Shown here one piece after another: positions 1 to 8,930 of a DNA stretch of 64,000 bases. Location of the stretch: assembly GCA_965199055.1 (NCBI GenBank), contig CBDAQR010000004.1:992001-1056000 (forward strand). The letters run 5' to 3'. The notes under the pieces are model-generated. The model did no database searches and was not told the DNA's origin. It saw only the letters and a program-made list of their open reading frames with translations. Origin of the DNA: CBDAQR01 sp965199055. GTDB taxonomy: Bacteria > Pseudomonadota > Gammaproteobacteria > Pseudomonadales > Halieaceae. How positions within the stretch are numbered: the first letter of the stretch is position 1; each line of letters begins with the position of its first letter. The position numbers were made by a program, and so were the translations under genes.

Positions 1-1
1 A

Positions 2-1114
2 TCCAAAGGCTACGCGGTGGATACCCCTCAAGAGGCCGCAGAAGCAGCCGATCGCATTGGTGGAGACAAATGGGTTGTTAAGGCCCAGGTCCACGCAGGT
101 GGCCGAGGTAAGGCTGGTGGCGTGATTTTAGCGGACACCAAAGACGAAATCCGTGAGTTTGCCCAGAAGTGGCTGGGTAAGAACATGGTGACTTACCAGA
201 CGGACGAAAAAGGCCAGCCGGTCAGCAAAATCTATGTCGAGTCTTGTACTGACATAGCTGAAGAGCTGTACCTGGGCGCTGTTGTCGATCGCTCCAGCCG
301 TCGCATTGTTTTCATGGCCTCTACCGAAGGCGGTGTCGAGATCGAGAAAGTCGCAGAAGAGACGCCTGACAAGATTCTGCGTGCGACTATCGATCCGCTG
401 ACCGGACCTCAGCCCTATCAGGGACGTGACCTGGCGTTCCGCCTGGGTCTCGAAGGTGAACAGATCAAGCAGTTTGTGAAGGTGTTCATGGGCCTGGCGC
501 AGATGTTCATCGACAAAGATCTCGCGCTTATCGAGATCAACCCACTGGTGATCACTGATGCAGGCAACATCCACTGTTTGGACGCCAAGATCGGTGTCGA
601 CAGCAATGCACTGTACCGCCAGGGTCAGCTGCGTGAAATGCACGACCCGACCCAGGAAGATGAACGCGAAGCACACGCCGCACAGTGGGAGCTCAATTAT
701 GTTGCTCTCGACGGCAATATCGGTTGCATGGTGAACGGTGCGGGCCTCGCCATGGGTACTATGGATATCGTGGCCTTGCACGGCGGTTTTCCCGCTAACT
801 TCCTCGATGTGGGTGGTGGCGCAACCAAGGAGCGGGTGACCGAAGCCTTTAAGATCATCCTCTCAGACGACAACGTTAAAGCGGTTCTGGTGAACATCTT
901 CGGCGGCATCGTGCGTTGCGACCTGATTGCCGAGGGCGTTATTGGTGCTGTTGAAGAGGTCGGCGTGGAAGTGCCGGTTGTAGTGCGCCTGGAAGGAAAT
1001 AATGCCGAGCTGGGCCGCAAGCTGATGGCCGAGAGCGGATTGAATATTATTGCTGCAGAGAGCCTCACCGACGCTGCGCAGCAGGCAGTAAACGCAGCCG
1101 GAGGTGCAGCATGA
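2..1114 (+). CDS. sucC: Succinyl-CoA synthetase (ADP-forming) beta subunit, 5'-truncated by window edge
   Basis: ATP-grasp beta subunit of succinyl-CoA synthetase, which in the TCA cycle interconverts succinyl-CoA and succinate with ATP (or GTP) formation; cytoplasmic, works as a complex with SucD. The reading frame is open from base 2; about 18-20 N-terminal residues lie outside the window, judged against the usual ~388 residues. Visible family motifs are VHAGGRGKAGGV near the start, EINPLVI in the ATP-grasp metal region and the glycine-rich LDVGGGAT and NIFGGI segments in the C-terminal CoA-ligase domain. The stop overlaps the sucD start as ATGA, so the two subunits are translationally coupled. 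The GTG at position 17 is an internal valine codon and not a real start. Confidence 0.97.
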   Translation, partial: SKGYAVDTPQEAAEAADRIGGDKWVVKAQVHAGGRGKAGGVILADTKDEIREFAQKWLGKNMVTYQTDEKGQPVSKIYVESCTDIAEELYLGAVVDRSSRRIVFMASTEGGVEIEKVAEETPDKILRATIDPLTGPQPYQGRDLAFRLGLEGEQIKQFVKVFMGLAQMFIDKDLALIEINPLVITDAGNIHCLDAKIGVDSNALYRQGQLREMHDPTQEDEREAHAAQWELNYVALDGNIGCMVNGAGLAMGTMDIVALHGGFPANFLDVGGGATKERVTEAFKIILSDDNVKAVLVNIFGGIVRCDLIAEGVIGAVEEVGVEVPVVVRLEGNNAELGRKLMAESGLNIIAAESLTDAAQQAVNAAGGAA

Positions 1115-1983
1115 GCGTATTGATCGACAAGAATACGAAGGTTATTTGCCAGGGCTTTACCGGTTCGCAGGGCACCTTCCACAGTGAACAGGCCATCGAC
1201 TACGGTACGCAGATGGTAGGCGGTGTAACGCCAGGCAAAGGGGGTCAGGAACACCTGGGCCTGCCCGTTTTCAACACGGTTGCCGAAGCGGTACAAGCGA
1301 CGGGTGCGGATGCCTCTGTCATCTATGTGCCCGCAGCGTTCTGTAAGGACTCCATCCTGGAAGCGGCCAATGGCGGCATCAAGCTGATCGTTTGCATTAC
1401 TGAGGGCATTCCGACCCTCGATATGCTCGAAGCCAAGGTCAAGTGCGATGAGCTGGGCGTTCGCCTGATTGGCCCCAACTGTCCGGGCGTTATCACCCCG
1501 GGTGAGTGCAAGATCGGCATTATGCCGGGTGCCATTCATCTGCCCGGCAAGGTCGGCATCGTATCGCGCTCTGGTACGCTGACCTATGAAGCGGTCAAGC
1601 AGACCACGGACGCGGGTTTCGGCCAGTCGACTTGTGTCGGTATTGGCGGTGATCCTATTCCGGGTTCCAACTTTATCGATATCCTGGCCATGTTCCAGGA
1701 AGACCCGGCCACTGAGGCCATTGTCATGATCGGTGAGATTGGCGGCACGGCGGAAGAAGAGGCCGCTGCATTTATCAAGGCTAACGTCACCAAGCCCGTC
1801 GTGTCCTATATCGCTGGCGTGACTGCGCCGAAAGGCAAGCGCATGGGCCATGCAGGCGCCATCATCTCCGGTGGCAAGGGTACGGCTGATGAGAAGTTTG
1901 CTGCGCTTGAAGATGCCGGCGTGAAGACAGTTCGCTCTCTGGCCGAGATCGGCTCGGCGTTGGCGGAAGTCACCGGCTGGTAA
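1111..1983 (+). CDS. sucD: Succinyl-CoA synthetase alpha subunit
   Basis: Alpha subunit of succinyl-CoA synthetase, 290 residues, the usual size. It binds CoA in an N-terminal Rossmann domain (ICQGFTGSQGTFHSEQA) and carries the phospho-histidine in the C-terminal domain, seen here in the motif GHAGAIISGG. Partner of SucC, with which it shares a 4-bp stop/start overlap. Intact, with a strong intrinsic terminator 26 bp after its stop that ends the operon. Confidence 0.98.
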   Translation: MSVLIDKNTKVICQGFTGSQGTFHSEQAIDYGTQMVGGVTPGKGGQEHLGLPVFNTVAEAVQATGADASVIYVPAAFCKDSILEAANGGIKLIVCITEGIPTLDMLEAKVKCDELGVRLIGPNCPGVITPGECKIGIMPGAIHLPGKVGIVSRSGTLTYEAVKQTTDAGFGQSTCVGIGGDPIPGSNFIDILAMFQEDPATEAIVMIGEIGGTAEEEAAAFIKANVTKPVVSYIAGVTAPKGKRMGHAGAIISGGKGTADEKFAALEDAGVKTVRSLAEIGSALAEVTGW

Positions 1984-2008
1984 GCCGAATACTTGCTAAG
2001 ACGCATAG

Positions 2009-2033
2009 AAAACCCGCTTCGGCGGGTTTTTTT
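2009..2033 (+). terminator. Intrinsic terminator of the suc operon
   Basis: Nine-base-pair stem AAAACCCGC/GCGGGTTTT closed by a TTCG tetraloop and running into a T tract. It sits just after sucD and ahead of the convergent exchanger gene. Confidence 0.95.
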
Positions 2034-2052
2034 ATGTACAGGATGAACGGAG

Positions 2053-3018
2053 TTAGAAACCCGTGTAACGCCAACTTACGTAGGCAAAATACGCGACGAC
2101 GAGTACGGCACCTTCCCAGCGGCTGAACCGCAGATTCTTGCTGAAGGCAAAAATTGCCACCGCAACCGTGAAGGCGGTCGAGACCCAGATATCCAACAGA
2201 GACGCATGTTCAAAGGTCAGTGGCGCCACCAGCGCGGTGACCGGCAGAATAAAAAGTGTATTGACCAGGTTAGAGCCCACGACATTGCCGAGCGCCAGGG
2301 CGCTCTCCCGGCGCAGAGCGGCCGCAATGGAAGTTACCAGCTCGGGCAGGCTGGTTCCTACCGCCACCACACTCAAGCCGATAACCGACTGTGACACGCC
2401 AAAACCGGTCGCCAATTCGATGGCGCTGTTGACGGTTAACTCGCCGCCCCACCAGAGGCCGCCAATGCCCGCTATGATAAACAGGAAGTCGCGCTGGCCA
2501 AACAGGAGGGTGGTGCGTTCTGAGGCTTGTACCAGCAGCGTATCGTCGGGCTCACCCTGCAGGATCTCTGTCATATTGATGTAGACAAATACCATCATGA
2601 GCAGCAGCAGCACCAGAGCGTCTGCCCGGTCCAGTACCAGGCCGGAATTCTTCAAAATGGTGTCATTGCTGATCACCAGCAATATCGCACTGACCAGCAG
2701 CAACAGAGGTATTTCGCGGCGCATTATGTTGCTTTCGACATTGAAGCCGCCAATGCAGGCCGCCGCACCCAAGACCAGTCCCATATTGGCGATATTGGAG
2801 CCCAAAATATTGCCCATCGACAGCCCGGTATTGCCGGTGCTGGCGGCAGACATATTGACCGCGAGCTCTGGCAGGCTTGTGCCAAAGGCGACCAGGGTGA
2901 GACCGATGATACCCGGGGAGATGCCGCGCCGCTTGGCGATATTAGAGGCACCGTCGACAACCAGAATACCGCCCGTGATGAGCAGGACCAGGCCTGCCGC
3001 GAGTATTAATACCGTCAT
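2053..3018 (-). CDS. Calcium/sodium:cation antiporter, CaxA/YrbG family
   Basis: Inner-membrane cation exchanger of the Ca2+:cation antiporter superfamily, 321 residues, close to E. coli YrbG. The two inverted alpha repeats are plain: GTSLPEL with GNILGSN in the first half and GTSLPEL with GNVVGSN in the second; these carry the ion-binding acidic residues. About ten hydrophobic segments are visible. The ATG at 3018 is chosen because the protein then begins directly with the first membrane segment; the open frame continues 30 codons upstream through the htpG promoter, which is unlikely to be coding. Divergent from htpG. The transported ion is inferred from the family only. Confidence 0.88.
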   Translation of the reverse strand: MTVLILAAGLVLLITGGILVVDGASNIAKRRGISPGIIGLTLVAFGTSLPELAVNMSAASTGNTGLSMGNILGSNIANMGLVLGAAACIGGFNVESNIMRREIPLLLLVSAILLVISNDTILKNSGLVLDRADALVLLLLMMVFVYINMTEILQGEPDDTLLVQASERTTLLFGQRDFLFIIAGIGGLWWGGELTVNSAIELATGFGVSQSVIGLSVVAVGTSLPELVTSIAAALRRESALALGNVVGSNLVNTLFILPVTALVAPLTFEHASLLDIWVSTAFTVAVAIFAFSKNLRFSRWEGAVLVVAYFAYVSWRYTGF

Positions 3019-3039
3019 GGGGAGAGTGTAGCGCAAGCC

Positions 3040-3065
3040 CTTGAAATTTTCGCACTCGTCCCCAT
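3040..3065 (+). promoter_or_regulatory. Sigma-32 heat-shock promoter of htpG
   Basis: CTTGAAA at 3040-3046 and CCCCAT at 3060-3065, separated by 13 bp, match the known heat-shock sigma factor consensus (CTTGAAA, N11-16, CCCCATNT). The expected transcript start is about 35 bp before the htpG ATG. Confidence 0.85.
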
Positions 3066-3106
3066 GAAAGCGGTAATACGAAAAACTGAAAGGGAATAGC
3101 CTTATC

Positions 3107-5035
3107 ATGACTGCCGACGCTCACAAAGAGACACTGGGTTTCCAGACCGAAGCTAAGCAACTGCTTCACCTGATGATCCACTCGCTTTATAGCAACCAGG
3201 AGGTGTTTCTCCGGGAACTGATTTCTAACGCCAGTGATGCCATCGACAAACTCAGATTCGAGGCGCTGTCAGACGAATCGCTATTGGAGGACGCCGCCGA
3301 CTATGCGATTCGCGTCGAGGTCGACAAGGACGCGTCGACACTGACGATCAGCGACAACGGTATTGGTATGAGTCGCGAGGAGGTAGTAGAGAACCTCGGC
3401 ACCATCGCCAAGTCAGGTACAGCGGCCTTCCTCGAAAGTCTTACCGGCGATCAACAGAAAGATTCCCAGCTTATCGGTCAGTTCGGCGTAGGGTTCTATT
3501 CAGCGTTCATCGTAGCCGATCAGGTTGAAGTCGTGACCCGCCGCGCCGGCGCCAGTGCCGATTCTGGAGTGCGCTGGGAGAGCCGCGGAGAGGCGGAGTT
3601 CTCTATTGAGACCGTCGACAAAGCGGAGCGGGGCACAACCATCGTTCTGCACCTCAAGTCCGACTGCGAACAGTTCGCCGACGACTGGCGAGTGCGCAGT
3701 GTTATTAAAAAATACTCGGACCATATATCGGTGCCCGTGCTCATGGAAAAGCCGGTCATGCCCGAGTACGACGAAGAGGGCAACGAAAAACCAATTGAGA
3801 CGCCGGCGGAGCCTGAGTTCGAATCCATTAATGAAGCCACGGCGCTGTGGACGCGTTCGCGCAGTGAAGTGAGCGACGAGGAGTACAAAGAGTTCTACAA
3901 GCACGTATCCCATGACTTCGAAGACCCATTGAACTGGAGCCACAATCGTGTCGAGGGCAAGCTTGAGTACACGAGTCTGCTGTATCTGCCACGCAAGGCG
4001 CCCTTCGATATGTGGAACCGTGAGGGGGCTCGGGGCCTGAAGCTCTATGTGCAGCGCACCTTTATCATGGATGACGCCGAGCAATTTCTTCCCTTGTATT
4101 TGCGTTTTGTGAAGGGTGTTGTCGACTCCAACGATTTGTCCCTCAACGTTTCGCGGGAAATTTTGCAACAGGATCCTCAGGTCGAGTCGATGCGCAGCGC
4201 ACTGACTAAGCGCGTGTTGGACATGCTTGGCAAAATGGCCAAGAAAGACGATGGCGATGATTACGCGGCTTTTTGGAAGGAGTTCGGCCAGGTGCTGAAA
4301 GAAGGGCCTGCTGAAGATTTTGCCAATAAAGAGAAGATTGCCGGCTTACTACGATTTTCCACGACGCATACCAACAGTGATGAACAGGATCAGTCTCTGG
4401 AAGCTTATCTGTCGCGTATGCAGGAGGGACAGGACAAGATTTACTACGTCGTTGCAGAAAACTTCAATACTGCCAAGAGCAGTCCACATCTGGAGGTGTT
4501 TCGAAAGAAGGGCATCGAGGTTTTGCTGCTGTCAGACCGGGTGGATGACTGGTTGATGAACCATTTGCAGGACTTCGATGGCAAAGCGTTCCAGGATGTG
4601 GCGCGAGGTGCACTGGATCTCGGCGAGATGTCTGAGGAAGACAAGGCTGAGCAAGAGCAACTGCAGCAGGACAGTGAAGGCCTGGTTGAGCGTATACAGG
4701 CGGCGCTGGGTGAGCGGGTCGAAGAGGTCCGGGCGACGGCACGGCTGACGGATTCGCCGGCCTGTCTGGTAGTAGGTGATCACGATATGGGAGCCCAGAT
4801 GCGACGCATCATGGAGGCGGCCGGTCAGCAGGTGCCTGATAGCAAGCCCATACTCGAGGTGAACCCGCGCCATCCGTTGCTGGAAAAAATGGATGCTGAG
4901 TCTGACGAGGAGCGCTTTGCCGATTTGGCATCGATCGTATTCGACCAGGCCAATCTTGCCGAAGGGGGGCAGCTCGAAGACCCGGCCGCCTACGTGTCGA
5001 AGCTTAACAAACTGCTAATCGATTTGACTGCATAG
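3107..5035 (+). CDS. htpG: Molecular chaperone HtpG (bacterial Hsp90)
   Basis: Cytoplasmic ATP-dependent chaperone of the Hsp90 family, 642 residues. The N-terminal GHKL ATPase motifs are all present: LISNASDAIDKLR (residues ~36-48), DNGIGM, GTIAKSGT and GQFGVGFYSAF. The middle domain contains the catalytic-loop region RGLKLYVQRTFI, followed by the C-terminal dimerisation domain. Transcribed from a clear sigma-32 promoter, so heat-shock inducible. Intact and unremarkable; single-gene unit between the divergent exchanger and gpsA. Confidence 0.98.
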   Translation: MTADAHKETLGFQTEAKQLLHLMIHSLYSNQEVFLRELISNASDAIDKLRFEALSDESLLEDAADYAIRVEVDKDASTLTISDNGIGMSREEVVENLGTIAKSGTAAFLESLTGDQQKDSQLIGQFGVGFYSAFIVADQVEVVTRRAGASADSGVRWESRGEAEFSIETVDKAERGTTIVLHLKSDCEQFADDWRVRSVIKKYSDHISVPVLMEKPVMPEYDEEGNEKPIETPAEPEFESINEATALWTRSRSEVSDEEYKEFYKHVSHDFEDPLNWSHNRVEGKLEYTSLLYLPRKAPFDMWNREGARGLKLYVQRTFIMDDAEQFLPLYLRFVKGVVDSNDLSLNVSREILQQDPQVESMRSALTKRVLDMLGKMAKKDDGDDYAAFWKEFGQVLKEGPAEDFANKEKIAGLLRFSTTHTNSDEQDQSLEAYLSRMQEGQDKIYYVVAENFNTAKSSPHLEVFRKKGIEVLLLSDRVDDWLMNHLQDFDGKAFQDVARGALDLGEMSEEDKAEQEQLQQDSEGLVERIQAALGERVEEVRATARLTDSPACLVVGDHDMGAQMRRIMEAAGQQVPDSKPILEVNPRHPLLEKMDAESDEERFADLASIVFDQANLAEGGQLEDPAAYVSKLNKLLIDLTA

Positions 5036-5070
5036 GCGTTAAAAGCCCTTCGCCCCCGCGCCAGCGGGGG

Positions 5071-5079
5071 TGCTACACT
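5071..5079 (+). promoter_or_regulatory. Possible extended -10 promoter for gpsA operon
   Basis: TGCTACACT fits an extended -10 (TGN plus TACACT) 30 bp before the gpsA ATG. A GC-rich hairpin (CCCCCGC/GCGGGGG, 5053-5070) lies directly upstream but has no T tract, so it is not a convincing terminator for htpG. No good -35 is seen. Confidence 0.4.
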
Positions 5080-5108
5080 AGCTCGCAGCATACGGGCAGG
5101 GGCTGAAC

Positions 5109-6134
5109 ATGCCAGAAAGCCATCGCGTTGCAGTACTGGGCGGAGGCAGTTTCGGAACGGTATTAGCGAATATTGTCGCGGCCAACGAGCAGGCGGTGAG
5201 CCTGTGGATGCGCAATAATGAGCGCGCCGATATCGTCAATGCCAGCCGGGAAAACCCTACCTATCTGCCCGGCTATGAACTCGACCCACGCCTGACGGCG
5301 ACTACTGATCTGTCCCAATCGGTGCAGGGGGCGGATATTGTATTCGTCGCCGTCCCCAGCCGCTCCTGTCGGCAAGTGGCGCGAGACGTGGCTCCCCTGA
5401 TTAATCCCGATGCCATGGTGATATCCACGACCAAGGGCATCGAAGACAATGGTTTTCGTTTAATGAGTCAGGTGCTGGCAGAAGAGTTGCCGGGACATCC
5501 CCTGGGCGTATTAAGTGGTCCGAATCTGGCGAAGGAAATAGCCGCTGGCCAGATAACGGGGACCGTCATCGCCAGCGCCGATGCGCATTTGAAAAATGAA
5601 ATCCAGGCGCTTCTGCACAGTGGCAACTTCAGGGTGTACTCCAGCAGTGACATGTATGGTGTCGAGTTGGGCGGTGCGCTGAAGAACGTCTATGCGATCA
5701 TGTCAGGTATTGGTGCGGCGCTTGAAGTCGGCGAAAACACAACGGGCATGCTGTTGACGCGGAGCCTCGCCGAAATGTCGCGCTTTGCAGTGAGTATGGG
5801 GGCCGATCCGCTCACCTTTCTCGGTCTCGCGGGCGTGGGTGATCTTATTGTTACCTGTTCATCACCGCTCAGTCGCAATTATCGAGTGGGTTTTGCGCTG
5901 GGCCGCGGGCAGGCATTGGACGACATACTCGAAGAGCTTGGCCAGGTCGCAGAGGGGATCAACACCCTGCGGCTGCTCAAATGTGAGGCTGATCGACGGG
6001 AGATATATATGCCCCTGGTCTCAGGTCTGTACGCCATGCTTTACGAGCGCAAGTCGGTACACGACGTGATTGGCAGCATGATGCTGTCAGAGCAGTCGAT
6101 GGATGTGGAGTTTTCGGCGGGGCCTGGACACTAA
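5109..6134 (+). CDS. gpsA: Glycerol-3-phosphate dehydrogenase [NAD(P)+]
   Basis: Reduces dihydroxyacetone phosphate to sn-glycerol-3-phosphate, the backbone for membrane phospholipids; cytoplasmic. The 341 residues match the family. The N-terminal Rossmann motif is VLGGGSFGTVLA, and the catalytic-lysine segment GGALKNVYAIMSG is present. First gene of a run (gpsA, sixA, alpha/beta hydrolase, DUF4892, prmB, aroC and a small membrane gene) with 1-bp overlaps or short gaps, so probably one operon. Confidence 0.97.
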   Translation: MPESHRVAVLGGGSFGTVLANIVAANEQAVSLWMRNNERADIVNASRENPTYLPGYELDPRLTATTDLSQSVQGADIVFVAVPSRSCRQVARDVAPLINPDAMVISTTKGIEDNGFRLMSQVLAEELPGHPLGVLSGPNLAKEIAAGQITGTVIASADAHLKNEIQALLHSGNFRVYSSSDMYGVELGGALKNVYAIMSGIGAALEVGENTTGMLLTRSLAEMSRFAVSMGADPLTFLGLAGVGDLIVTCSSPLSRNYRVGFALGRGQALDDILEELGQVAEGINTLRLLKCEADRREIYMPLVSGLYAMLYERKSVHDVIGSMMLSEQSMDVEFSAGPGH

Positions 6135-6622
6135 TGCGCGTTTACGTGGTGCGCCACGGCGAGGCCGCGATTATCGGGGGAGGCCTGGAGCGCGAATTGA
6201 CCCCGGCGGGTGTCGAAGGCGCACAGCGGGCGGGCCAGTTGTTGTTCGCAGAGGATCCCCAGTTACTGTTGTACAGTCCTCGGCTGCGTACCACCCAGAC
6301 CGCGCGACAGATCGAATCGATGTGCCATGGCCTCGAGATTCAGGAATCCGAGGCGGTACTGCCACCCTCTGGCTGCTACGAAGTGGCCGCGGTATTGGAA
6401 GAAGCGGAGGCGCGCGGCCTAAACAAAGTAGTGCTCGTCAGTCACATGCCGCTGGTGGCCGAGTTGGTGGCCTGGTTTCTCACCGGTAGCACGCGCGAGT
6501 ATCACCTACCCGGCTTCCCAGAGGCTGGGGTTGTTTGCCTGGATATGGATTGGATTGGATTTGAACAGGCCAGCCTGGCCTGGTATGCCTTTCCTCCCCA
6601 GTTTGAACGGAAGCCTTACTGA
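6134..6622 (+). CDS. sixA: Phosphohistidine phosphatase SixA
   Basis: Histidine-phosphatase superfamily protein of 162 residues, the small SixA type that removes phosphate from phosphohistidine (known in E. coli on ArcB and the nitrogen phosphotransferase system). The catalytic RHGEA motif is at residues ~7-11 and the second catalytic histidine is in LVSHMPLV. Starts in TAATG, overlapping the gpsA stop by one base. The actual phospho-substrate here cannot be read from sequence. Confidence 0.9.
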   Translation: MRVYVVRHGEAAIIGGGLERELTPAGVEGAQRAGQLLFAEDPQLLLYSPRLRTTQTARQIESMCHGLEIQESEAVLPPSGCYEVAAVLEEAEARGLNKVVLVSHMPLVAELVAWFLTGSTREYHLPGFPEAGVVCLDMDWIGFEQASLAWYAFPPQFERKPY

Positions 6623-7443
6623 TGGAGGAGCTGAGTTTTGCGATCAATGGCCGGCACATGGCTGCGTTGGCGCTCGGCGATCCTGCGGGACGACCGCTGC
6701 TGGCATTGCACGGCTGGTTAGACAACGCCGAAAGCTTTGTTCCTTTGGCGCAGTCGCTGCCCGGTTTCCGTGTGCTCGCGCTGGATCTGGCGGGGCACGG
6801 ACGCAGCGATCATCGCAGTGCCGATAGAGAGTATGGTATTTGGAATGACCTGCCGGATATTCTGGCCGTCGCCGATCAACTGGGTTGGAAGCAGTTTGTG
6901 CTGCTGGGACATTCACGCGGTGCGATAGTGTCCAGCTTGTTGGCTGCAGCCATGCCAGAGCGCGTCAGTCATCTCCTGCTGCTGGATGCGCTGACCACCG
7001 CCTCTGCTCCTGCTGAGGACTGCGCAAAGCAACTTGGCCAGTTCCTGCTTGATCGGCAAAGGTTGCTCGAACGTACCCCCAGAGTGTTTGAAACAGTGGA
7101 GGAGGCCGTGGCGCTGCGTGCGCGGGGCGAAATAGGCCCTGCTGCTGCAGAAGCCATCGCACGGCGAAACTTGAGGGCCAATGGTGACGGCTGGAGTTGG
7201 ACAACAGATCAACGCTTGCTGGGAGCTTCGGCGTTTAAGTTGACCGATGCGCACAACGCGGCGATTATGTCGGCTCTGAATATGCCAACCTTGGTGTTAC
7301 TCGCTGAGCAGGGTCTGATGGCTCAGCATGGCATGGAAACAGGTCTTCCCCAGGAGATATTGCCTGGCGGTCATCATTTTCATATGGAGGAGTCGGTATT
7401 CGCCATCGCGCAACGCATTGTCGAGTTTGTTTCAGCGGAGTAA
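6622..7443 (+). CDS. Alpha/beta hydrolase (esterase-like)
   Basis: 273-residue alpha/beta-hydrolase. The oxyanion region is LHGWLDNAESF, the nucleophile elbow GHSRGA carries the serine, and a C-terminal GGHHFHME supplies a likely catalytic histidine. Family members are esterases or lipases of unsettled substrate; none can be assigned here. Starts in TGATG overlapping the sixA stop, and its own stop overlaps the next start (TAATG), placing it inside the gpsA-aroC operon. Confidence 0.88.
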   Translation: MEELSFAINGRHMAALALGDPAGRPLLALHGWLDNAESFVPLAQSLPGFRVLALDLAGHGRSDHRSADREYGIWNDLPDILAVADQLGWKQFVLLGHSRGAIVSSLLAAAMPERVSHLLLLDALTTASAPAEDCAKQLGQFLLDRQRLLERTPRVFETVEEAVALRARGEIGPAAAEAIARRNLRANGDGWSWTTDQRLLGASAFKLTDAHNAAIMSALNMPTLVLLAEQGLMAQHGMETGLPQEILPGGHHFHMEESVFAIAQRIVEFVSAE

Positions 7444-7952
7444 TGCGAGTAGGTCTGGCGGCGGCGCTGCTATTACTGCCGCGGATCGGTGTCGCCCAGG
7501 AAGCCATACTACAGGGCTGGACTCACGCCGTTGAAGTAGAGCGCAGCGGACCTCAGCAGCGTGAATATCAACTCGGGCTGGGTGCACTGCAAAAAATCGG
7601 CGGGCGCTGGCGACATAAGCAAAGCGAAGTCATTGCTGGAGAGCTGACCCGGATAACCTGGCAGGTTGCCGAAGGCTACACGGCAGAAGAGGCCTATGAC
7701 GGTATGGCAGAGCAGCTGCCAGAACAGGCTCAATTATTGTTCGAGTGTATGGGGCGTGCCTGCGGTAGCAGTGCGCAGTGGGCGGATCGCGTGTTTAACC
7801 AGCGCCTGCTCTACGGACACGATCAGCGCCAGCGCTACTCTGCCTGGCGTTGGGAGGAGGGGGCTCAGAGCTGGACAGCAGTGATCTACGCTGTTGATCG
7901 GGCGAACCGGCGCCATTACTTGCATCTCGATTTACTCAAACATAGCGATTAG
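7443..7952 (+). CDS. DUF4892-type exported protein
   Basis: 169 residues with a short cleavable-looking signal peptide (residues ~1-18, ending GVAQ). The body resembles the DUF4892 family of uncharacterised gammaproteobacterial periplasmic proteins: a YQLGLGALQKIGGRW segment, LTRITW, and the FECMGRACGSS pattern with two cysteines that could form a disulfide. No function is known for the family. Coupled to the preceding hydrolase by a 1-bp overlap. Confidence 0.7.
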   Translation: MRVGLAAALLLLPRIGVAQEAILQGWTHAVEVERSGPQQREYQLGLGALQKIGGRWRHKQSEVIAGELTRITWQVAEGYTAEEAYDGMAEQLPEQAQLLFECMGRACGSSAQWADRVFNQRLLYGHDQRQRYSAWRWEEGAQSWTAVIYAVDRANRRHYLHLDLLKHSD

Positions 7953-7970
7953 CTCGTTGTTGAATGCCTG

Positions 7971-8888
7971 ATGGATGAGCGGCGAAAAATCATTGCAGAG
8001 CTGCAAACTGTCGGCGACTGCGTGCGTTGGGCGCAGACCTGCTTCGAACGTGAAAAGTTGCATTTTGGGCACGGCACCGATAATGCCTGGGATGAGGCAC
8101 TGCACCTTGTGTTCGGTAGTCTACAGCTAGACTGGGATTCCGATCCTTCCATACTGGATTGTGCGCTGGAGGAATCTGAGCGCAGCGTTCTTGTGGACAA
8201 CGTCAGACGCCGTGTAGAGGAGCGAATTCCCGTGCCCTACCTGACCGGGCGCGCGTGGTTCGCAGGATTAGAGTTCAAGATTGATCGCAGGGCTATCATT
8301 CCGCGTTCACCGATCGCGGAGCTAATAGAGAATGATTTTGCGCCCTGGTATCCCGGTGCAGGCATCCATCGAGTGCTGGATTTGTGCTGTGGCAGTGGCT
8401 GTATCGGGCTGGCAGTGGCTGCATGGATGCAGAACACCCGCGTAGACCTTGCGGATATCGACCCCGATGCACTCGACCTGGCCCGCGAGAACACTGAGTT
8501 ACAGCTTGCAGGCGAGCGCGTCGAACTGGTGCAGTCCGACCTCTTCAGTGAATTGCGTGGCCGCCAGTATGATCTGATCGTCACCAATCCGCCCTACGTT
8601 GATGAGCAAGATTTATCCGATATGCCTGCTGAATACAGTCACGAGCCTGCACTGGCGCTCGGTTCGGGACAGGACGGCCTCGATGCCATCCGCCGGATAC
8701 TGGCGGACGCTGTTCACTACCTAAGCCCCGATGGTTTGTTAGTAGCGGAGGTCGGCAATAGCTGGCAGGCGCTGGAGTCGAAATTTCCGGACATTCCGTT
8801 TACCTGGATAGAGCTCGAACGCGGCGGACACGGAGTGTTTGTTCTGACCGCCAATGAACTGGCGATCGGCGCGGCAAGTCTTAGATAA
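7971..8888 (+). CDS. prmB: 50S ribosomal protein L3 glutamine N5-methyltransferase
   Basis: SAM-dependent methyltransferase of the HemK/PrmA class, 305 residues. The N-terminal helical domain leads to PYLTGRAWFAGL and IIPRSPIAELIE; the SAM-binding motif is VLDLCCGSGCIGLA and the catalytic NPPY is in TNPPYVDEQDL. The N-terminal region and RSPIAEL form point to PrmB (L3) over PrmC (release factors). It lies just before aroC, as in many gammaproteobacteria. No strong ribosome-binding site is visible before the ATG. Confidence 0.92.
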   Translation: MDERRKIIAELQTVGDCVRWAQTCFEREKLHFGHGTDNAWDEALHLVFGSLQLDWDSDPSILDCALEESERSVLVDNVRRRVEERIPVPYLTGRAWFAGLEFKIDRRAIIPRSPIAELIENDFAPWYPGAGIHRVLDLCCGSGCIGLAVAAWMQNTRVDLADIDPDALDLARENTELQLAGERVELVQSDLFSELRGRQYDLIVTNPPYVDEQDLSDMPAEYSHEPALALGSGQDGLDAIRRILADAVHYLSPDGLLVAEVGNSWQALESKFPDIPFTWIELERGGHGVFVLTANELAIGAASLR

Positions 8889-8894
8889 ACCCGT

Positions 8895-8900
8895 TATAAT
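8895..8900 (+). promoter_or_regulatory. Possible -10 element before aroC
   Basis: A perfect TATAAT lies 31 bp before the aroC ATG, in the gap after prmB. The expected -35 position has no TTGACA-like match, so this is only a weak candidate for an internal promoter. Confidence 0.35.
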
Positions 8901-8930
8901 TGCGCTCTTTTGCAGCTGGCACGAGAGTCA

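Noticed and set aside
697..1851. Long antisense open frame (384 codons) across sucC/sucD
   Set aside because: Shadow of two highly conserved genes; no protein-family features and no ribosome-binding site.
3019..3108. 30-codon N-terminal extension of the cation exchanger
   Set aside because: Runs through the sigma-32 promoter and overlaps the htpG start; the family begins at the ATG at 3018.
5053..5070. GC-rich hairpin after htpG as intrinsic terminator
   Set aside because: Good stem but no T tract follows.
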